Shown here: piece after piece, positions 1 to 6,073 of the stretch | How positions within the stretch are numbered: the first letter of the stretch is position 1 | Layout of the letters: each line of letters starts with the position of its first letter | DNA from: an uncultured Porphyromonadaceae bacterium | GTDB lineage: Bacteria > Bacteroidota > Bacteroidia > Bacteroidales > Muribaculaceae | Assembly (NCBI GenBank): GCA_947175225.1 | Contig: CAMWLX010000223.1 | Coordinates: 1 to 6,126, forward strand | Length of the DNA stretch: 6,126 bases | Direction of reading: 5' to 3' | Translations under genes and position numbers: made by a program | The notes under the pieces: generated by a model | Database searches by the model: none | What the model was told of the DNA's origin: nothing | The model's input: the letters and a program-made list of their open reading frames with translations, nothing else

Positions 1-13
1 TAACATTTTTTAT

Positions 14-41
14 AAAAAAAGGATGCACGAGCTGTGCATCC
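14..41 (-). terminator. Rho-independent terminator of the S41 peptidase gene
   Basis: A perfect 8-bp inverted repeat (GGATGCAC at 21-28, GTGCATCC at 34-41, 5-base loop) is followed, reading on the minus strand, by seven T residues (the A run at 14-20). The hairpin begins 2 bases after the TGA stop at 44-46. Stem, small loop and T-tract directly after a stop codon are the standard intrinsic terminator layout. The opposite strand lacks a good T-run after the stem, so I read it as serving the minus strand only. Confidence 0.9.
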
Positions 42-43
42 CT

Positions 44-1093
44 TCATTTTGAATATTCCGATAATATTTTTTTTACGGCAAAGTCGAGGATTGGGTCGAC
101 GCCGCGAATGAGCAGCGAATCCGGGGCATCCACTTCGCAGCCGGGGGAGGGGTCGATGCCAAATTCTGTTATGCCTCCATTAGGCGACGTCATCGGGCAT
201 GCCGAGAAACGAACTCCCCATCCAATAGGCAACTCTGAATTGAAAGGGAGCCCTCCTCCTCCGCCCGTCTTCGAACCAATGATGCTGACATTGGGAATTG
301 ATTTCATTACGGATGTAAAGTCGTTGGCTGCACTGAAGCAGCTGCGGTTGGTGAGCACGGCTATAGGTCGGTTGAGATACGCTATTCTGAGATTTGTGTC
401 GCATGGCTCATATATTATTTCGTAAGGCTCTGAGAAGTCATTATGTCCGGGTCCTGTCTTATGCCGGATTGTCCCTCCCGACACTTTATGGTCGATGAGG
501 CGACTGACGAGGGTCTTGATGTTTGTCAGATTGCCACCTCCGTTGTCGCGGATATCGATGATGAGTCCCTTGCTCTGATGGAGGATAGCAAGAATATAGT
601 CGAGATTCAGGTTTCCGATATCGTAAGCAAATGAGGGATAATACATATATCCGATCGTATCCGGCAGCATTGTGTAAGAGATGCCCGATGTCTGGAGATA
701 GTTGTAGTGAAGGTAGTCTTCCTGTATCGTACGCAGTCGGAAATTTTGCGGATAGTCGGTCCACCATTTGCGATAATACGATGTATTGAACGTCGACGTA
801 AGGTTGACGTGGCCATCTTTCAGCTCGTCGAGCATTGCAGCGCATATGCTGAAGAGTTGAATATACTGTGTGTCGTCTTTCACGAGCGGCCTATATTTGT
901 CGTATACCTCATTCCAGTCGATACCTTTTTCCTCGAAGAAGCAATAATGCTCGTCGATTATCTTCCAAAGTTCTTCGAAATTGCCTACTGGATCATAAAT
1001 ATTATTGAGATGGCTATCGTCGACACACGAATATGTCGTTCCTGCCAGCAGCATGAACGACGCTATAATCGGCAATATATTCAGTTTATTCAT
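44..1093 (-). CDS. S41-family peptidase, predicted surface or periplasmic lipoprotein
   Basis: A 349-residue protein. Residues 1-22 form a signal peptide (basic start, hydrophobic stretch LPIIASFMLLAG) ending at Cys23, the likely lipidated residue. Asp25 and Asp26 follow, which fits the acidic export signal of Bacteroidota surface lipoproteins. Residues 38-97 look like the helical N-terminal part common in this group (FEELWKIIDEHY through LKDGHVNL). The S41 core runs from about 145 to 320: LIIDIRDNGGG at 177-187, the nucleophile region NRSCFSAANDF at 249-259 with Ser254, then GSKTGGGGG at 273-281 and TEFGIDP at 309-315. No PDZ domain is evident. Ser254 aligns with the CtpA/Tsp nucleophile, but the usual lysine position appears to be glycine. 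His95 and Glu310 sit where tricorn-type members have their base and acid, so I infer Ser-His-Glu chemistry. The start follows an A-rich leader without a Shine-Dalgarno site. Substrate unknown. Confidence 0.88.
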   Translation of the reverse strand: MNKLNILPIIASFMLLAGTTYSCVDDSHLNNIYDPVGNFEELWKIIDEHYCFFEEKGIDWNEVYDKYRPLVKDDTQYIQLFSICAAMLDELKDGHVNLTSTFNTSYYRKWWTDYPQNFRLRTIQEDYLHYNYLQTSGISYTMLPDTIGYMYYPSFAYDIGNLNLDYILAILHQSKGLIIDIRDNGGGNLTNIKTLVSRLIDHKVSGGTIRHKTGPGHNDFSEPYEIIYEPCDTNLRIAYLNRPIAVLTNRSCFSAANDFTSVMKSIPNVSIIGSKTGGGGGLPFNSELPIGWGVRFSACPMTSPNGGITEFGIDPSPGCEVDAPDSLLIRGVDPILDFAVKKILSEYSK

Positions 1094-1101
1094 AGTTTTT
1101 T

Positions 1102-1136
1102 TAATTCATAATGCATGATTCATAATTCATAATTAC
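1102..1136. repeat. Tandem 7-bp repeat (TAATTCA, about five units)
   Basis: Read on the plus strand, consecutive heptamers are TAATTCA, TAATGCA, TGATTCA, TAATTCA and a decayed TAATTAC. The first four differ from the consensus by at most one base. On the minus strand the unit is TGAATTA. The array ends 8 bp before the peptidase start codon, so it lies in the leader or promoter of that gene. A change in copy number would alter the distance between the promoter and the start codon. Confidence 0.8.
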
Positions 1137-1147
1137 TGACTCAACTT

Positions 1148-1210
1148 TCACAAGCTCTTCCTTTCATAAGCATAGAACAAGCGTATTCCCTGCACTAAGG
1201 AGGGTGCGAA
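1148..1210 (-). repeat. Possible recurrent intergenic element or gene-end remnant
   Basis: On the minus strand this stretch is open between two stops and ends in LVQGIRLFYAYERKSL followed by TGA. It has no start codon in frame, so it is not a gene here. I believe I have met this peptide repeatedly at the ends of unrelated Bacteroidales hypothetical proteins, which would suggest a dispersed repeat whose translation gets appended to them. That rests on memory and was not searched. It lies next to the heptamer array, and the two may belong to one element. Confidence 0.4.
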
Positions 1211-1242
1211 TCAATTTGCTGGAACAACCAATATCAGTATAT

Positions 1243-1887
1243 TCAGGTATTTAATGGAATATTCAAAGCCCAATTTATAGTCGTTGGAAATCCGTAATCT
1301 TCCAGACATTCTTTTATCTCATCAGGCGTCAAACCGGCTTTCCTGTATGTAGTGACCAAATTGATTATGTCTTTACGAGTGTCTTTCAGAGATTTGTGAT
1401 TTAAATTAAATACACGGATTGTCTCTTTTACTCTCTTGATAATATCGTCTGTAAGATCTCGTTTTGGAATTATGGTGCCATTTAGCATATACCCTATAAA
1501 ATCTGCCATATTCTCTGAAGCAGGATTGAAAATTCGTTCATTCCCATCGAATGTATCCTTTGTCACAGAAGCGTTTTTATCCTTATAGCAAGCACCATAA
1601 TTATCATTTCTGTCGTCTACCAGAAAATTGGCATAATCAAATGTGAATTGCGGATACATACTCTTCTTTCGAAAATGGTCGATATGTATCATAGAGCCAA
1701 GTGGCTTTTCAGTATAAGCGCTGAGGCAATCTTGCTCTAATACTTCAATATGGTCTCGTGTTGCTTTGTAAGCATCAAAATATGGAGCGAAAGGATCACT
1801 GAATTCATACCATTCTCTAAGTTTTTTCTGTTTCGCCCAGGAATTGAATCTGCTTATATCTGCATTAGCTCTCTTGATCTGACGCAT
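1243..1887 (-). CDS. ptuB: HNH endonuclease PtuB of a Septu-type anti-phage system
   Basis: A 214-residue protein of the HNH family found in Septu and in Ec78-type retrons (the family modelled by TIGR02646). The family core is visible: AYTEKPL at 57-63, HIDHFRKKSMYP at 68-79, FDYANFL at 83-89, CYKDKN at 100-105, then IFNPASEN at 119-126, the GTIIP segment at 137-141, and VFNLNHKSLKDTRKDI at 159-174, which matches the usual family ending. His71 is the expected catalytic histidine and Asn87 a likely HNH asparagine. Many relatives carry CxxC pairs for zinc. Here the first pair is Ser56 and Thr59 and the second is Tyr97 and Cys100, so zinc binding is probably lost. The start codon lies inside the end of ptuA, with 23 bp of overlap, implying coupled translation. 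In Septu, PtuB is the DNA-cleaving effector held by the PtuA ATPase. The assignment is firm at the family level. Activity of this variant is not shown. Confidence 0.87.
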   Translation of the reverse strand: MRQIKRANADISRFNSWAKQKKLREWYEFSDPFAPYFDAYKATRDHIEVLEQDCLSAYTEKPLGSMIHIDHFRKKSMYPQFTFDYANFLVDDRNDNYGACYKDKNASVTKDTFDGNERIFNPASENMADFIGYMLNGTIIPKRDLTDDIIKRVKETIRVFNLNHKSLKDTRKDIINLVTTYRKAGLTPDEIKECLEDYGFPTTINWALNIPLNT

Positions 1888-3151
1888 TTTCTTGATATTT
1901 TTTATTCAAGGCCATTTGCCTTTTTATGTCGGCAAATTCAAGATCTTGTTCTGAAATCAGTGCTTTCAGATTGCTTAATGATCGATCAAGCTCTTCTCCT
2001 TCATATACGCCTTCTGATAAAAGTTCCCACACCTCATTAGCCGCTTTTTCAACGGGTTTTGGTCTTAGGCTTTGGAGTCCAAACACTTCACTAAGAACCT
2101 TATTCACAGGAGATCCATATTTAGCATCTACATTATATACATTCCCGTTATCAAGCACTATGAGACTGTCTTCGTCTTGAAGCCTAAGATTTTGTACTAT
2201 ATGGGGAGAATGAGTGGTGATAAAAAACTGGCAATTGGGGAATATTCCTCGCAATTTGTCGATCGCCTCAGCTTGCCAAGAAGGGTGAAGGTGAAGCTCT
2301 AATTCATCGATCAGTATGATGCCTACTCCGTCAAGCGGATTATCAAGGGAAGGATTGCAAATTGCCAATCGTCGGGCAATGTCTCCTATTAGCGTTAGAT
2401 AGCATTTTTCGCCGTCAGACAAATCTTCTACACGAAATACATCTCCATTCTTGCGAAGTTCGAAGCCGGTAGGCGTTTTTCTCCGGGTATGCAAATCCCC
2501 ATATCCGCTCATTGCTTCTGAAATTGCTTTGCGCACCGCTTTCAATTGGGGATCTTCATATGAGAAAGTCTTACGTTCTTCCCGCTCTTCTCGCTCAATA
2601 TCTTCGCGTTCGCGAAACCATTCAAAAAAAGACCTTAGATTACTACCACCATCAATTTTCCCTTCATATAATGACATGGCATCCAAAATATGTTTTTTAT
2701 GAACGTGTGTCGGAATGTCAATCAATGATCTATTTACAGAATACTTGACAAACATTGGAAGATCAACGTCATCGGGTTTTTTCTGATATTGAATGGCAAG
2801 TGAATCTGCATACTCCGTAAGCTGAGTCAATTCTGATTTATGACGGTCTTTGCCACGATAAGCTGGAGAAACCCTGGCAATTTCCCATCTTAACTCTTTG
2901 GGGTCGGAGACAATAGATATTAGAGTTTGATACGCACCTTTAGAGATATCAGAGAAGTCCGGATAGGCACCATTAGAAGTTCTTAGTCTAATTCTTGCTT
3001 TCACCCAAGAGAGCATTATTTCAATGGCAGAAAGCAATGTAGACTTCCCCGCTCCATTTACACCGGCAATAACGTTGAATCTTGGCTTACAGTGTAAGTC
3101 GAGTTTCCTGATGGAGCGGTAATTAATAACATTTATGGTGTTTATTTTCAT
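1865..3151 (-). CDS. ptuA: ABC/RecF-like ATPase PtuA of a Septu-type anti-phage system
   Basis: A 428-residue cytoplasmic ATPase with a complete SMC/ABC nucleotide site: Walker A GVNGAGKST at 30-38, signature LSDGEK at 244-249, Walker B IILIDELELHLHP at 278-290 with Asp282 and Glu283, and H-loop TTHSP at 312-316. The middle insert has FFEWFREREDIE at 175-186, a segment typical of defence ATPases paired with HNH nucleases, followed by a charged Glu/Arg-rich stretch to about 194. After the H-loop comes a short, mostly helical C-terminus with no TOPRIM domain, which separates it from OLD nucleases. Together with the overlapping HNH gene this fits PtuA, the ATP-binding scaffold and regulator of Septu. 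The start (ATG, MKINTINVINYRSIRKL) is the natural RecF-like N-terminus. It lies 21 bp after the parC stop with no terminator between them, so co-transcription with parC is likely. The other reading, an unassigned AAA_21/AAA_15-type defence ATPase, would not change the domain call. Confidence 0.87.
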   Translation of the reverse strand: MKINTINVINYRSIRKLDLHCKPRFNVIAGVNGAGKSTLLSAIEIMLSWVKARIRLRTSNGAYPDFSDISKGAYQTLISIVSDPKELRWEIARVSPAYRGKDRHKSELTQLTEYADSLAIQYQKKPDDVDLPMFVKYSVNRSLIDIPTHVHKKHILDAMSLYEGKIDGGSNLRSFFEWFREREDIEREEREERKTFSYEDPQLKAVRKAISEAMSGYGDLHTRRKTPTGFELRKNGDVFRVEDLSDGEKCYLTLIGDIARRLAICNPSLDNPLDGVGIILIDELELHLHPSWQAEAIDKLRGIFPNCQFFITTHSPHIVQNLRLQDEDSLIVLDNGNVYNVDAKYGSPVNKVLSEVFGLQSLRPKPVEKAANEVWELLSEGVYEGEELDRSLSNLKALISEQDLEFADIKRQMALNKKYQENASDQES

Positions 3152-3162
3152 AAAAGGACTAT

Positions 3163-3177
3163 AATTAGAAAATTAGA
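3163..3177. repeat. Short direct repeat across the parC stop codon
   Basis: AATTAGA occurs at 3163-3169 and again at 3171-3177, with one base between, spanning the parC stop codon (3173-3175) and most of the 21-bp gap to ptuA. It is too short and AT-rich to be called an attachment site. I found no further copy in the spacer at the other end of the defence cassette. Confidence 0.4.
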
Positions 3178-5998
3178 CATCGTCAAAGAGGGAATTTTCG
3201 ATTATTGTAGGACCGGACGGCATATCGGGTTTATCTGATATGGCTGGCGTTTCCGTCTGGTCGGAGTCGTCTTCGGGGTTTTCGGTAGTCTCGGTTTCTG
3301 CCGCCTCCGGGACTTCCGGCTGGCGCAGCGGTTCGAGTTCTGTGATTTCTCCGAGCTGGAAGGTCGTGATTCTCTTTCCTTTTGCCTTGAACCCTTTGAC
3401 TGATATGAATTCCTCCGCGTCTATCTCAAGTGCCGGACGGACTGAGTCGTTGCCTCCGAAAGTCACCTGAAGCCTTGGATAAGGGGTGTCGGTCAGAAGG
3501 ATCATTGACGATTCAGGGCCGTTGCCGACAAACCTCTGTGGATTCTTCGACTGCTCGAATTCAAAGCGTTTCAGATAGGGATACCCAAGCTCAGCATCAT
3601 TGAGAGCCAATGTCCAGACTTTTCCTTTCACGAATTTCTCTATCCGCAGGATATTGTCTTCGTAATGGTTTTCTTCTGAAAAACTTGTCGTATAGAATTC
3701 TCCATCTTTGGTGATAATCAGCACAAGGTCTTCTCCCAAAAAACTTCCGAGATAATCGCCGCGTCCATCATAGTTTAGGCGAAGCACATCGCGGTCAAAC
3801 CATACGTCTCTCCCTCCGAGCGTCGACGTTCCCTTCTTGTCGAGAGTCGCTGACTGAATGTTGAACTTTGTCACGAGATTTCCGAGCGATTCTTTCCCTT
3901 TAATGTCAAGGGCAGCGAAATCTACCATTACCTCACGGTTGCGCGGACGCCGTCCGTCAGGTCCCGACTCATCCTTCAGGATCACTTTGACAGTCTCAGC
4001 CTCACCATTGGGATTGACAGTCATCCATTCAATGCGGCTCCCCGGTTCACCCTTCGTCATGTTATACTCTTTGTCGCGTGTCAGACCGGTGATGAAAAAG
4101 CGTTTCTTATAATAGATGCCTCCCTTGCCGTTTCGGTAGATCACATTATATATAGTGCGCTTGTCGTTTTTCTTAAATAGGCCGATATGGATCACTTTCT
4201 TTCCTACATACAGTTTTTCCTGAACCTTTGATATCTTATATGTGCCGTCGCGATATACTACAAGCACATCATCAATATCGGAGCAAGTGAATTTGAACTC
4301 TGCATCTTTAAGTCCGGTGCCGATGAAACCTCCTTCCTTGTCGAAGTAAAGACGTTTGTTGGCCTCAGCCACTTTTGTAGCTACAATCGAGTCAAAACCG
4401 CGAAGCACGGTGCGGCGGGGGAATGCATGGCCATATTTTTCCTTGAGGTGAGTAAACCATCCGATAGTGTAGTCTACGATATGCTCCAAGTTATTTCTGA
4501 GGTCGGCAATCTGCTTATCGAGAAGCGCTATCTTTTCATCTGCCTTTTCAGAGTTGAACTTCAGGATGCGTCCCATCTTGATTTCCCAAAGGCGCATGTA
4601 GTCGTCGTGGGTGATCTCGCGGAAGAATGAGGGCTTGAAAGGCTCAAATAGTTCAGAAAGCCGATTTATAGCAGCTTCCATATCTGTAGCCCGTTCAATT
4701 TCCGGATCCTTATACATTCTCTCTTCTATAAATATCTTTTCAAGGCTTGCGAAAAGTTGGCTCTCGAGGGCTTCACCGAGTTTGATTTCAAGTTCACGGT
4801 GAAGAATCGCCTGTGTGCGGTCGGTAGAGAATTTCAAGACTTCACTGACGGTCAGGAAACGTGGCTTTTTATCCCAGATGACGCAGCAATTGGGTGAGAT
4901 AGACACTTCGCAATCGGTGAATGTATACAGCGCGTCGATTGTCTTGTCGCTGGATGCTCCCGGAGCAAGATGCACGATGATTTCAGCATTGGCGGAAGTG
5001 TTGTCGTCAACTTTCCTCACCTTAATCTTACCCTTCTCCATAGCCTTGAGGATGGTGTCGATAAGTGTGGCTGTGGTTTTTCCGAAGGGGAGTTCACGGA
5101 TTGCGAGTGTTTTATTATCGATTTTCTCGATTTTTGCCCTCACTTTGATCTGTCCGCCACGGGCACCGTCGTTGTAGCGCGACGCATCCATCAGTCCTCC
5201 GGTCTGGAAGTCGGGATATAGGGTGAAGGTTTTTCCTTGCAAATATGCGATGGCTGCTTCTGCAATCTCGTTGAAGTTGTGGGGCAGTATCTTACTGTTT
5301 AGGCCTACGGCGATACCTTCTACCCCCTGGGCGAGAAGGAGTGGGAACTTGGCAGGAAGAGTGACCGGTTCTTTTTTGCGCCCGTCGTAGCTTGGTTGCC
5401 ATTCTGTGATTTTGGGAGAGAATAGTATTTCGAGAGCGAGTTCGCTTAGGCGCGCCTCGATGTATCGGGGGGCTGCAGCAGAGTCGCCGGTCAGTATGTT
5501 GCCCCAGTTTCCCTGTGTATCGATGAGCATCTCCTTTTGTCCGAGCTGAACGAGGGCATCGCCGATGGAAGCGTCGCCGTGAGGGTGATAGCTCATTGTG
5601 CTTCCTACGATGTTTGCCACTTTGTTGAAGCGTCCGTCGTCCAGGGTCTGCATCGTGTGAAGGATGCGTCGCTGCACGGGCTTAAGTCCGTCTTCAATAT
5701 GAGGGACGGCACGTTCGAGTATGACATAGCTTGCATATTCGAGATACCAATTCTTGAACATGCCGGAGAGTTGATGTTTCTTGTCGCTCGCCCCGGGAAT
5801 CTTATATGCAGGAGTAGCTTCTTGAGGTATGTCCGCAGCGGCTTCTTCCTCAAGACGTTCGTCTTCAGGAGTTTCTATAATGCCGGCTTCCCCGCTTTCG
5901 AGAAGCTCTTCAGTAGTTGGATTCTCGTCGGTATTCTGGTCTTCGAAGTTAAGGTTTTCCTCTTGGATTTTGTCGTTGTTATTGTCGATTTCGGCCAT
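3173..5998 (-). CDS. parC: DNA topoisomerase IV subunit A (ParC)
   Basis: A 941-residue type IIA topoisomerase subunit that breaks and rejoins DNA together with ParE, for chromosome decatenation and relaxation. Numbering from the chosen start: an acidic, disordered tail at 1-60 (22 Asp/Glu), QRRIL at 109-113, HPHGDASIGDALVQ at 138-151, APRYIE with catalytic Tyr179 and Arg178, and EGIAVGL at 227-233. A coiled-coil segment lies near 484-520, followed by a beta-rich C-terminal DNA-wrapping domain from about 540 to 870 and a second acidic tail ending in LFDDV. I see no clear GyrA-box of the QRRGGKG type, which favours ParC over GyrA. Start choice: an in-frame ATG at 6067 would add 23 residues, but it lies upstream of the promoter at 6016-6047, so the ATG at 5998 (MAEIDNNND) is correct. 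The QRDR carries Ala143 where E. coli ParC has Ser80. The Septu pair follows after 21 bp. Confidence 0.95.
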   Translation of the reverse strand: MAEIDNNNDKIQEENLNFEDQNTDENPTTEELLESGEAGIIETPEDERLEEEAAADIPQEATPAYKIPGASDKKHQLSGMFKNWYLEYASYVILERAVPHIEDGLKPVQRRILHTMQTLDDGRFNKVANIVGSTMSYHPHGDASIGDALVQLGQKEMLIDTQGNWGNILTGDSAAAPRYIEARLSELALEILFSPKITEWQPSYDGRKKEPVTLPAKFPLLLAQGVEGIAVGLNSKILPHNFNEIAEAAIAYLQGKTFTLYPDFQTGGLMDASRYNDGARGGQIKVRAKIEKIDNKTLAIRELPFGKTTATLIDTILKAMEKGKIKVRKVDDNTSANAEIIVHLAPGASSDKTIDALYTFTDCEVSISPNCCVIWDKKPRFLTVSEVLKFSTDRTQAILHRELEIKLGEALESQLFASLEKIFIEERMYKDPEIERATDMEAAINRLSELFEPFKPSFFREITHDDYMRLWEIKMGRILKFNSEKADEKIALLDKQIADLRNNLEHIVDYTIGWFTHLKEKYGHAFPRRTVLRGFDSIVATKVAEANKRLYFDKEGGFIGTGLKDAEFKFTCSDIDDVLVVYRDGTYKISKVQEKLYVGKKVIHIGLFKKNDKRTIYNVIYRNGKGGIYYKKRFFITGLTRDKEYNMTKGEPGSRIEWMTVNPNGEAETVKVILKDESGPDGRRPRNREVMVDFAALDIKGKESLGNLVTKFNIQSATLDKKGTSTLGGRDVWFDRDVLRLNYDGRGDYLGSFLGEDLVLIITKDGEFYTTSFSEENHYEDNILRIEKFVKGKVWTLALNDAELGYPYLKRFEFEQSKNPQRFVGNGPESSMILLTDTPYPRLQVTFGGNDSVRPALEIDAEEFISVKGFKAKGKRITTFQLGEITELEPLRQPEVPEAAETETTENPEDDSDQTETPAISDKPDMPSGPTIIENSLFDDV

Positions 5999-6015
5999 AA
6001 TTTTCGCAATTTGCA

Positions 6016-6047
6016 CAAAAATACAAAAAAATTCGTTTTTAACCAAA
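6016..6047 (-). promoter_or_regulatory. Bacteroidota-type promoter of parC
   Basis: Reading the minus strand, TTTG (6047-6044) is followed after exactly 20 bp by TATTTTTG (6023-6016). This matches the Bacteroidota primary sigma factor consensus TTTG, 19-21 bp, TAnnTTTG without a mismatch in the named bases. Transcription would begin roughly at 6008-6012, leaving a very short, AT-rich leader of about 10-14 nt before the parC ATG at 5998. There is no Shine-Dalgarno sequence in that leader. Confidence 0.85.
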
Positions 6048-6073
6048 TTTTTTTTTACGCGCCCCATCCCTCA

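Larger units (their letters stand above)
1094..1242. other. Non-coding spacer between ptuB and the peptidase gene
   Basis: These 149 bp hold no gene that I can support. They contain the 7-bp tandem repeat at 1102-1136 next to the peptidase start, and a short open frame at 1148-1210 that looks like a recurrent intergenic sequence. I see no strong hairpin that would end ptuB transcription. The best match to the Bacteroidota -7 element on the minus strand is CAAGCGTA at 1178-1185 (TACGCTTG, one mismatch to TAnnTTTG), but no TTTG lies at the right distance. The promoter of the peptidase gene is therefore unresolved and read-through from ptuB is possible. Confidence 0.7.

Noticed and set aside
108..1111. 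Plus-strand open frames of 60-135 codons opposite the peptidase gene
   Set aside because: They are antisense to a well-supported S41 gene, have no recognisable domain and follow the codon pattern of the opposite strand.
1102..1136. CRISPR array
   Set aside because: The repeat unit is 7 bp with no spacers between units; it is a simple tandem repeat.
1750..2748. Plus-strand open frames opposite ptuA and ptuB
   Set aside because: Antisense to conserved motifs (Walker A, signature, H-loop, HNH) and without domain content of their own.
1094..3172. Retron (RT plus msr-msd ncRNA) in association with the ATPase-HNH pair
   Set aside because: No reverse transcriptase motif occurs in any frame; the 21-bp gap upstream cannot hold an ncRNA and the downstream spacer is only 149 bp without a clear fold.
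3168..3175. TAATTTTC on the minus strand as the -7 element of a ptuA promoter
   Set aside because: One mismatch to TAnnTTTG and the nearest TTTG lies only 8 bp upstream instead of 19-21 bp.
3152..3250. Duplicated parC 3' end as an integrase attachment site for the defence cassette
   Set aside because: I compared the parC end with the spacer at 1094-1242 and saw no second copy, and there is no integrase in the window.
3240..5221. Plus-strand open frames opposite parC, including one of 120 codons at 4815-5177
   Set aside because: All lie opposite conserved topoisomerase coding sequence and show low-complexity or random-looking products.
5999..6067. N-terminal extension of parC by 23 residues from the ATG at 6067
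   Set aside because: The extension would be encoded across and upstream of a perfect Bacteroidota promoter and its residues are simply the AT-rich DNA in translation; the acidic start at 5998 fits the family.
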